Made by a program: the position numbers and the translations under genes. DNA of 64,000 bases from Actinomadura barringtoniae (GTDB lineage Bacteria; Actinomycetota; Actinomycetes; Streptosporangiales; Streptosporangiaceae). The notes under the pieces were generated by a model that was given only the letters and a program-made list of their open reading frames with translations, did no database searches and was not told where the DNA came from. This document shows, in pieces, positions 23,677 to 32,402 of this stretch; the stretch's first letter is position 1, and each line of letters begins with the position of its first letter. Where the stretch lies: NCBI RefSeq assembly GCF_017573505.1, contig NZ_JAGEOJ010000018.1, forward strand, positions 1-64,000, written 5' to 3'.

Positions 23677-24282
23677 TCAGAGCCAGCCCTGGGCCTGGGC
23701 GGCGTGCACGGCCTCGATCCGGTTGCGCGCGCCCACCTTGTTGATCGCCGCGGACAGGTAGTTGCGCACGGTCCCCTCGGACAGGTGCAGGCGGGCGGCG
23801 ATGTCGGCGATGGTCGAGCCGTCGGCGCCCGCCGCCAGCACGTCCCGTTCGCGCTGCGACAGCGGGTTCGGGCCGGCGCTCAGGGCGGCGGCGGCCAGGG
23901 CCGGGTCGATCACCCGTTCACCGGCGACGACGCGGCGGATCGCGGCGGCCAGCTCCTGGGCGGGGCTGTCCTTGACCAGGAACGCCGAGGCCCCGGCCTC
24001 CATCGCGCGGCGCAGGTAGCCCGGCCGCCCGAACGTCGTCAGGATCATGATCTTGCAGTCCGGCGCCGCCCTGCCGATCTCGGCGGCCGCGCTGAGACCG
24101 TCCCTGCCGGGCATCTCGATGTCGAGCAGCGCGACGTCGGGCCGGACGTCGGCCGCCACGGTCACCGCCTCGTCGCCGTTCGCGGCCTCGCCGACCACCT
24201 CGAGATCGTCTTCGAGGCCGAGCAGCGTGGCCAGGGCGCCCCTGACCATTCCCTGGTCCTCGGCGAGCATCACCCGGATCAC
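23677..24282 (-). CDS. NarL/LuxR-family response regulator, DesR-like
   Basis: This 201-residue regulator has a receiver domain with AEDQ, phosphoacceptor Asp in VALLDIEMPG, TTFG and Lys in LVKDSP. A LuxR-type helix-turn-helix follows (LSQRERDVLAAGADGSTIADIAARLHLSEGTVRNYLSAAINKVGARNR). It lies 30 bp downstream of its cognate DesK-like kinase. DesR-type regulators commonly control membrane-lipid genes, and a diiron gene is divergent from the kinase. Confidence 0.92.
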   Translation of the reverse strand: MIRVMLAEDQGMVRGALATLLGLEDDLEVVGEAANGDEAVTVAADVRPDVALLDIEMPGRDGLSAAAEIGRAAPDCKIMILTTFGRPGYLRRAMEAGASAFLVKDSPAQELAAAIRRVVAGERVIDPALAAAALSAGPNPLSQRERDVLAAGADGSTIADIAARLHLSEGTVRNYLSAAINKVGARNRIEAVHAAQAQGWL

Positions 24283-24312
24283 GCGGGTGACTCTACCGGT
24301 GCGGATCTCCCG

Positions 24313-25542
24313 CTAGGCGGGGGTTTGGGCTGGCGAGACGGTCCGTGCCACCGGAACGTGGACCGACAGCCGGAACCCGCCGCCCTCGACGGGCGCTGCG
24401 GCGAAGGAGCCGCCCGCCTCGGCGATCCGCTCGCTGAGACCGGTCAGGCCGTTCCCCGGCCTGAAACCGCCGCCGGAGCCGCCCACTCCGGAGCCGCCCA
24501 CTCCGGAGCCGTCCGCCTCGGCGGCGTCGGCCGCGCCGGTGCCGTCGTCGACGACCTCCAGCGACGCGCCCTCGCCGTCGCGCGTGATCGTGATGGTGCA
24601 CCGCTTCGCGCGCGAGTGCCGTACGGCGTTGGTGACCGCCTCGCGCACCGCCCAGCCGAACAGGCCGTCGACGACGTCGGGGAGCGGCTCGTCCGGGCGG
24701 CGCACGACCGCCTGGATGCCGGCGGCGGTCAGCACCGCGCGGGCGCTCAGGATCTCCTCGGCGAGGTCGCGCTGGCGGTAGCCGGAGATCGCGGCGCGCA
24801 CGTCGGCGAGCGCCTGCCGGGCGACCGACTCGATGTCGTTGACCTCGCCGACCATCTTCTCCGGCTGCTTCTGGCCGACGCGGCGGGCGAGCTCGGACTT
24901 CAGCACGATCAGCGACAGGCTGTGGCCGAGCAGGTCGTGCAGGTCGCGCGCGATGCGCAGCCGTTCCTCCACCGCGGCGAGGCGGGCCACCTCGCCGCGC
25001 GCCGCCTGGAGCTCCTGGACCAGCGTGCGGGCGTGCCGGAACGCCCACATGAACATGCCGAGCGAGAGCGCGACGACCGAGATGGTGAGCGTGCCGGAGC
25101 CGTCCATCCCGTTCGCCCAGCATTGGAGCAGGCCCATCGCCGCCGACGCCACGACGCCCCAGGGCACCAGCCGCATCGGGAGCACCATCGCGCAGATCAT
25201 GGAGAGGTAGATGGCCGCGCCCAGCCAGTTCGGACCCAGGGCGAAGGGCAGCGTGACGCACAGGACCGCGAAGGCGGAGAAGAGGGCCCAGGTCCACCGG
25301 CTGATCTCGGTGTGCCAGCTGGCGCGGCTCAGCGCCGTCGCGATGTAGAGCGAGGCGAACGCGGCCAGGGCGATCCAGCCGATGACCAGCTTGACCCCGT
25401 GGTACTCGGTGACCCCGCCGGCCACCGGAACCATGTAGACGAGGCCGAACGCCGCCCAGAAGGCGCGGCGGCGGCGCGAGTTGTCCGCGGCCCAGTCCAG
25501 GCGGTCGCCGCACTCGGCGTTACCGCCGAACAGGAGGGTCAT
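24313..25542 (-). CDS. HisKA_3 sensor kinase, DesK-like
   Basis: This 409-residue kinase has about five to six N-terminal membrane segments (residues about 25-165) with little extracytoplasmic loop, the layout of the membrane-thickness sensor DesK. The phosphoacceptor motif ARDLHDLLGHSLSLIVLKSELA and a HATPase_c domain (EAVTNAVRHS, NGLTGLSERI) follow. A Gly/Ser repeat (GSGVGGSGVGGSGGG) is inserted in the ATP-lid loop, a low-complexity expansion not usual in the family. It is in an operon with the regulator at 23677 and faces the diiron gene across a palindromic site. Confidence 0.9.
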   Translation of the reverse strand: MTLLFGGNAECGDRLDWAADNSRRRRAFWAAFGLVYMVPVAGGVTEYHGVKLVIGWIALAAFASLYIATALSRASWHTEISRWTWALFSAFAVLCVTLPFALGPNWLGAAIYLSMICAMVLPMRLVPWGVVASAAMGLLQCWANGMDGSGTLTISVVALSLGMFMWAFRHARTLVQELQAARGEVARLAAVEERLRIARDLHDLLGHSLSLIVLKSELARRVGQKQPEKMVGEVNDIESVARQALADVRAAISGYRQRDLAEEILSARAVLTAAGIQAVVRRPDEPLPDVVDGLFGWAVREAVTNAVRHSRAKRCTITITRDGEGASLEVVDDGTGAADAAEADGSGVGGSGVGGSGGGFRPGNGLTGLSERIAEAGGSFAAAPVEGGGFRLSVHVPVARTVSPAQTPA

Positions 25543-25701
25543 GACGATCGGCCGGTGGTCCGGCGGCGAGCGGCGGTCTGCGCGTTCATGGGTCCAAGGC
25601 TAGGAAGTTTCCGCCCGGTGCGGGGAGTGAGGCATGTCGTCGGACGCCCATGACTTTTGTCATGGGGGACATGACGGGCATAGGGGGACTGGCCACATCT
25701 G

Positions 25702-25730
25702 GCTTTACATGTTACGAAGGGATGTAAAGC
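25702..25730. promoter_or_regulatory. Inverted repeat GCTTTACAT-N11-ATGTAAAGC, candidate operator
   Basis: Nine-base perfect arms flank an 11-base spacer, 44 bp before the GTG of the diiron gene and in the space divergent from the DesK-like kinase. Size and symmetry fit a dimeric regulator such as the DesR-like protein. Confidence 0.6.
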
Positions 25731-25773
25731 GGTGGGAAAGCTCACACACCCCGTGCCCGCAGGAGGTTCGCAC

Positions 25774-26883
25774 GTGAGTTCTTACGACCACTACGTCACC
25801 GCGGTACCGCAGGACACCTGGAACGTGCCGATGTCCGGCGACGCGCGCTTCACCTGGGAGTACGACGAGGGACGCGACCGGCTGCTGAACCTGTACCAGA
25901 AGGGCAAGGACAAGCAGTGGGACGCCCAGAAGCGGATCGACTGGGACCTTGAGGTCGATCCGAACAACGTCGCGGGGCTGCCGGACAACTTCAACCCGCT
26001 GTTCGGGTCCGAGATCTGGGACCGGATGACCCAGAAGGAGCGCGACGAGTTCGGGCGCCACCAGGGTTCCTGGCTGTTCAGCCAGTTCCTGCACGGCGAG
26101 CAGGGCGCGCTGAACGTGTCGGCCCGGATCGTCCAGTCGGTGCCCGACCTGGACTCCAAGTTCTATGCCGCCACGCAGACGATGGACGAGGCGCGGCACG
26201 TGGAGCTGTACGCCCGGTTCGTCCAGGAGAAGATCGGCACGCTCTACCCGATCAACCAGGACCTGGCGAAGCTGCTGGCCGAGTCGCTCGAGGACAGCCG
26301 CTGGGACCTGCCCTACCTCGGCATGCAGGTGCTCATCGAGGGCCTCGCGCTCGCGGCGTTCGGCCTCTACCGGGACATGTCCACGAACCCGCTGGTGAAG
26401 CAGCTGCTGGCGTACGTGATGCAGGACGAGGCGCGGCACGTGGCGTTCGGCCGGCTGGCGCTGAAGGACTTCTACAGCGAGCTGACCGAGAAGGAACGTG
26501 CCGAACGCGAGGAGTTCGTCGTCGAGGGCTGTTACCTGATGCGCGACCGTTTCAAGGGACGCGAGGTGTTCGAGCAGCTCGACATGCCGGTCGACAAGTG
26601 CATGGAGTACGTCGACAACTCCGACATGTACACGCTCTACCAGTCCCTCTTGTTCAGCCGCATCGTCCCTTGTGTGAAGGATGTCGGCCTCTGGGGCGAC
26701 AAGGTGCAGGCCGCCTATGAGGACATGGGCGTTCTCGATAATGCCAAGGCCGATCTCGAAGCGTTGATGCGCCAGGACGAGGAGATCGCCGAGAAGGTCG
26801 ACGAGGAACGTCACGCGCAGGAGCTCGCCGTGCGCAAGCAAGAGGTGGACGAGGCCATCGCCCTTGGTGGCGCCTCCACCTGA
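25774..26883 (+). CDS. Ferritin-like diiron-carboxylate protein
   Basis: This 369-residue, mainly helical protein has two diiron-ligand motif pairs. The first is a Glu in FLHGEQ followed about 35 residues later by DEARH; the second is a Glu in VLIEGLAL followed about 35 residues later by a second DEARH. This ExxH-type double motif defines ferritin-like oxidases, including ribonucleotide reductase R2-like proteins and acyl-ACP desaturases. The specific family is not certain. GTG 25774 is preferred to ATG 25732 because AGGAGG at 25761-25766 precedes it by seven bases. The neighbouring DesKR-like system and operator make a lipid-modifying oxidase a reasonable guess. Confidence 0.8.
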   Translation: MSSYDHYVTAVPQDTWNVPMSGDARFTWEYDEGRDRLLNLYQKGKDKQWDAQKRIDWDLEVDPNNVAGLPDNFNPLFGSEIWDRMTQKERDEFGRHQGSWLFSQFLHGEQGALNVSARIVQSVPDLDSKFYAATQTMDEARHVELYARFVQEKIGTLYPINQDLAKLLAESLEDSRWDLPYLGMQVLIEGLALAAFGLYRDMSTNPLVKQLLAYVMQDEARHVAFGRLALKDFYSELTEKERAEREEFVVEGCYLMRDRFKGREVFEQLDMPVDKCMEYVDNSDMYTLYQSLLFSRIVPCVKDVGLWGDKVQAAYEDMGVLDNAKADLEALMRQDEEIAEKVDEERHAQELAVRKQEVDEAIALGGAST

Positions 26884-27233
26884 GGAGAGGCGCGACTGCC
26901 GCCGACGGCAGGTAAAAAGCGAGGACGTCCCGCATCCGCTCCGGGGCGTCCTCGCTTTGTGCTCCGTGTAATTGCGGTGCCAGTGCCGAGCCAAATCATG
27001 GCCAGATCGCGGGTCGATGTGTCCGCAGATGTCGCCACATCTGCCCGGATCAGAATGCGTCCTGACCATTTCAGTAGATCTTTATCGCCGCGCTTAATCG
27101 ATTCGTGAATTCGCTGTGCGGTCACTGCGCTTGTACTAACGTCCCCGCTCGGTGCGGCTGAATGCCGGAGCCAAATGAGGATCACCCGGTTCCGCACGCG
27201 CAAGGGTCAAACAGCAAACCCCCGGGGGGGAAA
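26884..27233. other. Intergenic region, no gene seen apart from a terminator
   Basis: These 350 bases hold the terminator at 26916-26958 and then a long, less GC-rich leader for the secreted protein at 27234. A string like GCCGAGCCAAAT occurs near 26985 and, as GCCGGAGCCAAAT, near 27164. I could not match the leader to a known riboswitch. Confidence 0.4.
26916..26958 (+). terminator. Hairpin terminator after the diiron gene
   Basis: The stem AAAGCGAGGACG pairs with CGTCCTCGCTTT and extends three to four further pairs, with a loop of about 11 bases and a T-rich 3' edge. Confidence 0.75.
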
Positions 27234-28289
27234 ATGAATCGATCTGCCAAGAGCCTGATGAGGACGTCCGTCCTCGCGCCCGTGGCCGTCATGGTGGCCG
27301 TCACGTCCACTCCCGCGCACGCCGAGGGCCCGGCCGGGCCGATCGCCGGTCTCGCCATGAGCGCCGTCGCCGCCGTCCCGTCGCCCGCCGCCGATCTGGC
27401 GCGCCCGGTCGTCGACCTGCCCGCCACCACCGTGGACGGCATCCTGACCACGGCTCGGGGCGCCGCGACCGTCAACCGTTCCAAGGGCGGCGCGCAGGAC
27501 GCGGTCGCCAAGCTCGGCAAGGGCGTCCTGAAGACCGCGAACGGCGACGTGGCGTTCTCCGGCATCACCGCCAAGTGCACGGCGGCGGCCGACGGCACGG
27601 TCAGCGGCGCCACCCAGATCCTCAAGGGCAGCCCGCTGTCCTCGGTCGTTCCGGCCGCCCCGGCCCCGGGCCTGCGGGTCCCGACCAGCGAGCCGGGCGT
27701 CGTGCTCATGCTGAACAAGCAGGTCCGCGACCCGCTCGGCGGCATGACCGTCTCGGCGATCAGCATCGACAGCGCGCCGGGTACCGGCGGCATCACCCGC
27801 GACCTGGGCGTCGCGCGGTGCCTGCCGGCCAAGGAGCTCGCCGGCCAGGCGGGCGCCAAGGTCCGCGGACTCACCAAGGGCAAGGTCGCCCCTGCGGGCC
27901 AGCGCAAGGCCGGCGACCCCGTCAGCGACACCGTCGGTGGCCTGCTCGGCGCCCTCACCGGCACCGCGCAGAACGGCCTGCCGATCAGCGGCGGCCTCGG
28001 CAACCCGCAGGGCGCACTGCCTCAGCTGCCCACCGACCCGGCGAGCGTCTCCGGTGAGGCGGCGGGCGTGCAGGGCCGCGTGACCGACATGGTCGGCCAG
28101 GTCACCCAGGCCGCGGCCCCGGCGACCGGCGTCGCCGGCGCGCTGCCCGTCGGCGCCCAGGGCGGCCTGAGCGGCCTGCTCGGCGGCCTGCCCGGCCTCG
28201 GCGGCATCCTGCCGGTCACGGCGCTGCCCGTCCTGCCGCAGGTTCCCGTCGCCGCCCCGCAGCTTCCCGCCGCTCCCATCGGCGGCTGA
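27234..28289 (+). CDS. Secreted Ala/Gly/Pro-rich protein of unknown function
   Basis: This 351-residue protein has a signal peptide (MNRSAKSLMRTSVLAPVAV, cleavage probably after TPAHA). A compact domain of about residues 50-200 contains two Cys (AKCTAA and ARCLPA) that could form a disulfide. The low-complexity C-terminus is rich in Gly, Leu and Pro (GGLSGLLGGLPGLGGILPV). ATG 27234 follows a run of seven G residues. It has no sortase signal and no membrane anchor. The central domain recalls actinobacterial secreted proteins of unknown role, and I do not assign a function. Confidence 0.65.
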   Translation: MNRSAKSLMRTSVLAPVAVMVAVTSTPAHAEGPAGPIAGLAMSAVAAVPSPAADLARPVVDLPATTVDGILTTARGAATVNRSKGGAQDAVAKLGKGVLKTANGDVAFSGITAKCTAAADGTVSGATQILKGSPLSSVVPAAPAPGLRVPTSEPGVVLMLNKQVRDPLGGMTVSAISIDSAPGTGGITRDLGVARCLPAKELAGQAGAKVRGLTKGKVAPAGQRKAGDPVSDTVGGLLGALTGTAQNGLPISGGLGNPQGALPQLPTDPASVSGEAAGVQGRVTDMVGQVTQAAAPATGVAGALPVGAQGGLSGLLGGLPGLGGILPVTALPVLPQVPVAAPQLPAAPIGG

Positions 28290-28470
28290 CCACGCCATGC
28301 GCGGCGACCGGCGACTCCGCACCGGCGGCTGGTGCGTGAGGCTCGCGGGTCGCGCGAGGAGGGTGTGGGTGTGGAGACTGCAGCTCCACACAGGGGCAGT
28401 AGGTGCGTGTGATGAGGGTGTGAACGGAACCGGGCCGGGCGCACTCTCGATATGACGAAACGTGCGAGGA

Positions 28471-28515
28471 AACGGGGTGTCCCGGAGTGCATCGGCACTC
28501 CTGGGACGCCCCGTT
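28471..28515 (+). terminator. Hairpin terminator
   Basis: A 20-bp stem with one bulged T and one G-U pair closes an ATCG loop about 180 bp after the secreted-protein stop. Confidence 0.7.
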
Positions 28516-28963
28516 CGCGTTCGGCGAACAGGCGGAACGGACGCTTGTTATAGCGCCGAGATCGGCGAACCGTGGCGGAGTAAAGATGATCTACGTTTCC
28601 CCTTACCCGCTGCTGTCGATCCACTCCGTAGGGCCAATTTGAGGGTGACAAACCCCACAAATGGGGGCCGATTGCTTGATTCGGCTCGAAGGCAACGTAC
28701 GGTCAAGAACTTGTGTGCGGCGGGGGCCCGAACCAGCAGTGAACCAGGCCCTGTGCCGCACTGCCGGACGCCGGTTCCGCATTGAGGCGGATGCGCCAGA
28801 TAGAGCGCGAAGAGGCGGGGCCCGCGGGGTCGTTCACCCCGAACGGGAGGCCCGTGCGGCAGCCGATTCGGGGGCGATACACGACCCCTGAACTGTCGCG
28901 AATAACGGCGGTGTGATTTACGCCGGGCGTCCGGGGCTCTGTCCCCGAACAAAGGACCTCTCT
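28516..28963. other. Leader region before RlpA-like gene, no gene seen
   Basis: This stretch is more AT-rich at its left end (about 28560-28700) than neighbouring genes and probably holds a promoter and a long 5' leader. Cell-wall hydrolase genes in actinomycetes sometimes carry c-di-AMP (ydaO-type) riboswitches here. I looked for the conserved segments of that riboswitch and did not find a convincing match. Confidence 0.4.
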
Positions 28964-29551
28964 GTGGGTAGCGCTGGCAAGCATCGCCCGAAGATGCGCC
29001 TCCGTAGCATTCTGATCGCCTCAGGTGTCGCCGTCGCCGTCCTCGCGGCGGGAGGATGGGCACTCATCTCAGCCGGTGGTTCGAGCGGGTCGGCACAGGC
29101 GGCACAGTCCGCCCAGGCACCGACCGTCACCCCGCAGGCGGACCCGCCGCGGGCCACTCCCACCAGGGCCAGCCGGGGCGAGACGCGGGACCCCTCCCCG
29201 TCGCCCGTGCCGAAGACCGTCAAGCCGAAGCCGAAGAAGACCAAGCCGTCGTACCGGGTGCTCAGCTCGGGCTCGTGCGAGGCCTCCTTCTACGGTGAGG
29301 GGCAGATGACGGCGAGCGGCGAGACGTTCGATCCCAGTGAGCTCACCGCGGCGCACAAGACGCTGCCGATGGGGTCCAAGGTGCGGGTCACCAACAAGAA
29401 CAACGACCGGTCGGTGATCGTGCGGATCAACGACCGCGGCCCGTACGCGGGCGGCCGCTGCCTGGACCTGTCCACGGCGGCGATGGAGAAGGTCGGCGGT
29501 ACGGGCTCGGGTGTGATCCCGGTCCGGTACCAGGTGCTGTCGCGCGGCTGA
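28964..29551 (+). CDS. RlpA-like double-psi beta-barrel protein, membrane-anchored
   Basis: This 195-residue protein starts at GTG 28964, preceded by AAGGA seven bases upstream. An N-terminal membrane anchor/signal (ILIASGVAVAVLAAGGWALI) and a Pro/Thr/Lys-rich linker (residues about 60-105) lead to a C-terminal RlpA-like domain. That domain shows the signature ASFYGEGQMTASGETFDP, AAHKTLPMGSKVRVTN and RINDRGPYAGGRCLDLS, which includes a catalytic-type Asp. RlpA-domain proteins act on peptidoglycan glycan strands, though many actinobacterial members are uncharacterised. The linker suggests it spans the wall. Confidence 0.87.
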   Translation: MGSAGKHRPKMRLRSILIASGVAVAVLAAGGWALISAGGSSGSAQAAQSAQAPTVTPQADPPRATPTRASRGETRDPSPSPVPKTVKPKPKKTKPSYRVLSSGSCEASFYGEGQMTASGETFDPSELTAAHKTLPMGSKVRVTNKNNDRSVIVRINDRGPYAGGRCLDLSTAAMEKVGGTGSGVIPVRYQVLSRG

Positions 29552-29601
29552 CGTCGCGACTGACCCGCGGCCGACTTCTCCGCGGTTTCTCTCAACAGGC
29601 T

Positions 29602-30657
29602 CTACGGGTGATGGCTGACGGCCTGAAGACCCGAGCCTTCAAGATGCAGTGGCACCGGCCCCTGTGCGGGCCGGTGCTCTGTCATGTCCGTGTCCTTGTC
29701 CTTCTGGGCCGCGGGCTCGTGGACGGCGGGCTCCTGGACGGCGGGCTCCTGGGCGGTCGGCTTGGAGCGCGGCGGCCGGGGCGGGACGATCTCGGCGAGG
29801 CGTTCGCGGAACCAGTCGGTGAGCACGCCGTCGACCCGCACCGCCTCGGTGATCGGCGGCTTGGGCTCGGTGCCGGGCTCGGCGGCCAGGCTGTGGCCCA
29901 TCCGGAACGAGGCGGATTCCACAGCCTCCGCGCCGCACTGCCGGAGCAAATCGCGCAGCGCGGTGATCTCGTTCGGCGGTACGAGGCGGTCTTTGGCGCC
30001 GCCGACCAGCAGCAGGGCGGCACCGCGACCGGCGATGACCGCCGCGCGGGAGCCCAGGTCGAGGCGGTCGGCCAGCGCCTGCGCGCCGTCGGACCAGTTG
30101 CGCCGGCGGCCGGCGCGCTTCTCCAGGTTGCGGACGGCGCGGGCGGGTGCGAGCACGGGCGCGACGAGCGCCACCGTGCTCACCGGGACGGCGCCGAGCG
30201 CCAGGGCGAGCAGCGCCGCGGCGCCGCCGGCCGAGAAGCCCGCGAGGCCGACCGGGCCCTCGCCGACGCCGAGATCACGCCTGAGCTCGGCCAGGACGTC
30301 GGGAAGCCGCCCGGCGGCCTGCTCGACCGCCGTGCAGTACGTCTCCAGCCCTCGATCCTCCAGGAGTGCTCCTGAGGCGAGGCTCGCGTGCGGGCGGCCC
30401 GGCAGCTCCAGATAGACGCGCCAGGTCGGCACACCGGTCATCGGGACGGCTGCGGCCATCGCGGCCGCTGTACGAGGGGCGTCGAAGCCGGGCCAGGCCA
30501 CGATCAGCCGGGTGGGGCCCGCCGGGCGGGCGTCCACGGCGGTGGGCGGCAGCGCCACATAGGCGGTGCCCGCGGCCGTTCCGGAGATGGGACGGCTGAT
30601 CTCGCCGTGGATCGGCACGGTCTGGTCGGGGGGCAGGTCCTGATGGTCGCCGCTCAT
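29602..30657 (-). CDS. Alpha/beta hydrolase, cytoplasmic
   Basis: This 351-residue protein has a nucleophile elbow GFSAGGAAA (about residues 143-151), an acidic residue in GGAKDRLVPP and a His in RMGHSLA. It therefore has a complete Ser-Asp-His triad in the order of the fold. No signal peptide is visible. The C-terminus carries a short repeat (QEPAVQEPAVHEPAAQ). A hairpin at 29652-29677 near its 3' end could also terminate the convergent RlpA-like transcript. Substrate unknown. Confidence 0.75.
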   Translation of the reverse strand: MSGDHQDLPPDQTVPIHGEISRPISGTAAGTAYVALPPTAVDARPAGPTRLIVAWPGFDAPRTAAAMAAAVPMTGVPTWRVYLELPGRPHASLASGALLEDRGLETYCTAVEQAAGRLPDVLAELRRDLGVGEGPVGLAGFSAGGAAALLALALGAVPVSTVALVAPVLAPARAVRNLEKRAGRRRNWSDGAQALADRLDLGSRAAVIAGRGAALLLVGGAKDRLVPPNEITALRDLLRQCGAEAVESASFRMGHSLAAEPGTEPKPPITEAVRVDGVLTDWFRERLAEIVPPRPPRSKPTAQEPAVQEPAVHEPAAQKDKDTDMTEHRPAQGPVPLHLEGSGLQAVSHHP

Positions 30658-31005
30658 GCCTGCGTCAGCTCCCGGGTCTCGACGGTGCCGTGGCTACCTC
30701 GCGTACGGGCTCACGTACGGCTGGACACGGAAGGCGGCGCCCCTCCCGCAATGCCATGTTTCCAGCGGAGTCAGCGAAATGCGCCCGAATCCCCGCACCT
30801 CGGCAACGAGAGTGAGAAAGAACTCACCTTGGGTAACCCGAGCGGGGCGAAGAGGGTAGGCGTCGGGTCCCGCAGGTGGGGAAGCCGGGGTGTGGGCTTG
30901 ATCACTCCATGCAGGTCAAACGGGAACAACCTGGGCTTTTCCCGCGTCTTAGTTAGTCGTGGGCACCGCGGGGGCGTGCCCTTCCCGTTCGACTTAGGAG
31001 TGCCT
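30658..31005. other. Intergenic region, no gene seen
   Basis: These 348 bases separate the divergent hydrolase and DUF1232 genes. No open frame has convincing codon use, and no strong dyad was found. Confidence 0.45.
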
Positions 31006-31368
31006 GTGAACAAGAAGCGCAGCGCGGCCGCGGCCGGACAGGCCTGGCAGATATACAACGAGACCCTGAAGCCGGACGCCCCGGGCATGTGGGAGCGCGT
31101 CCGCGCCGTCCCGCGGATGCTGAAGTCGGCACTGCGCGGCGAGTACAAGGGCATGTCGTACGGCACGCTGGGCCTGCTGGCCCTCGGCCTGATCTACATC
31201 ATCTCCCCGATCGACGCGATCCCCGACCTGCTGCCGATCGTCGGAGTCGTGGACGACACCGGCGTGGCCCTGTGGCTGGCCGCCGTCCTGATCAAGGGCG
31301 CGGGCGACTTCGTCACCTGGGAGCGCGGCGGCCGCCCGACCGTGATCGTCGGCGACATCGTCGACTGA
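31006..31368 (+). CDS. DUF1232 (YkvA-like) membrane protein
   Basis: This 120-residue protein starts at GTG 31006, five bases after TAGGAG. It has the DUF1232 signature (ALGLIYIISPIDAIPDLLPIVGVVDD), a hydrophobic segment broken by the conserved SPID(A/L)IPD motif, and a second hydrophobic stretch. The family is widespread and its molecular role is not established. A strong hairpin terminator follows. Confidence 0.85.
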   Translation: MNKKRSAAAAGQAWQIYNETLKPDAPGMWERVRAVPRMLKSALRGEYKGMSYGTLGLLALGLIYIISPIDAIPDLLPIVGVVDDTGVALWLAAVLIKGAGDFVTWERGGRPTVIVGDIVD

Positions 31369-31390
31369 CCCGCCTACTGACAGACCTGAA

Positions 31391-31424
31391 CGAGATCCCG
31401 CCGGTCCTTACCGGCGGGATCTCG
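31391..31424. terminator. Bidirectional hairpin terminator
   Basis: A perfect 15-bp stem (CGAGATCCCGCCGGT with its complement) and CCTT loop lie between the convergent DUF1232 and IclR genes. T residues follow on the plus strand. Confidence 0.85.
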
Positions 31425-31458
31425 TCGTTTCCGCCCGCCCGAGGCGGGTGCGGGTGCG

Positions 31459-32202
31459 CTATGCGGGCTTGAGTTCGGCGGTGAAGCGTTCGGCGGCGGA
31501 ACGCATGAGCGGGACGACCTCGCCGACGGTCTTGGCGGTCATGCGCGCGGACGGCCCGGACACCGACAGGGCCGTCAGCGTCGGTGCTCCCGGCAGCGCG
31601 ACCGCCACGCAGCGGACGCCGATCTCCTGCTCCTCGTCGTCCAGCGCGTAGCCCTGCTCGCGGATGCGGGCGAGCTCGGCGACCAGGGAGTCGGGGTCGG
31701 TGAAGGTCTGCGGGGTCTGCGCGGCCATGCCCGTACGGGCGAGGATCTCGCGGACCTTCGGCTCGGGAAGCTGCGCCAGCAGAGCCTTGCCCACGCCCGT
31801 GCAGTGCGGCTGGACGCGCCGCCCGACCTCGGTGAACATCCGCATCGAGTGCCGCGACGGCACCTGGGCGACGTAGACGACCTCGTCGCCCTCCAGAACG
31901 GCCATGTTGGCCGTCTCCCCGATGGCGTCCACCAGCCCGGCGAGCGTGGGACGGGCCCAGTCGCCCAGCATGCGGCCCGCGCCCTCGCCGAGGCGGATCA
32001 GGCGGGGGCCCAGGGCGTAGCGCTTGGACGGCTCCTGGCGGACGTAGCCGTGGTTCACCAGCGTCCGCATCAGCCGGTAGATCGTCGGCATCGGCAGGCC
32101 CGAGGCCTCCGTCAGCTCCGACAGCGCCATCTCGCCGCCCGCGTCCGCGAGGTGCTCCAGCAGCTCGAAGGCACGTTCCAACGACCGTACGGCCTCGGCC
32201 AC
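31459..32202 (-). CDS. IclR-family transcriptional regulator
   Basis: This 247-residue regulator has an N-terminal winged helix (MALSELTEASGLPMPTIYRLMRTLVNHGYVRQ, about residues 25-57) and a C-terminal effector-binding domain (about 75-245). GTG 32202 is supported by a GAGGAG site six bases before it. IclR proteins respond to small carboxylates or aromatic compounds. No catabolic operon is adjacent, so its target is unknown. It is the nearest dedicated regulator to the lipid cluster starting at 34530, but nothing links them directly. Confidence 0.9.
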   Translation of the reverse strand: MAEAVRSLERAFELLEHLADAGGEMALSELTEASGLPMPTIYRLMRTLVNHGYVRQEPSKRYALGPRLIRLGEGAGRMLGDWARPTLAGLVDAIGETANMAVLEGDEVVYVAQVPSRHSMRMFTEVGRRVQPHCTGVGKALLAQLPEPKVREILARTGMAAQTPQTFTDPDSLVAELARIREQGYALDDEEQEIGVRCVAVALPGAPTLTALSVSGPSARMTAKTVGEVVPLMRSAAERFTAELKPA

Positions 32203-32402
32203 CGGCGTCTCCTCTCTCCAAGGTCCCGCACTGTTCTCTCCAGGCCCCGCGATGCCCAGCCGATTGTACGGAGAGTCGATTTCACTCTACGAAAGTGGGT
32301 TCCGACGTTACCGGTAGCCGTGACCTGGCAATACTGACTACGTCCGGTGCCGAACGGTGCCGTCCCCCCGAAGTGCAACGGAACGGAACGAGAGGGGACC
32401 GG

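Noticed and set aside
28560-28963. c-di-AMP (ydaO-type) riboswitch before the RlpA-like gene
   Set aside because: The conserved segments expected for that class could not be found by eye. A covariance-model search (Rfam RF00379) would decide.
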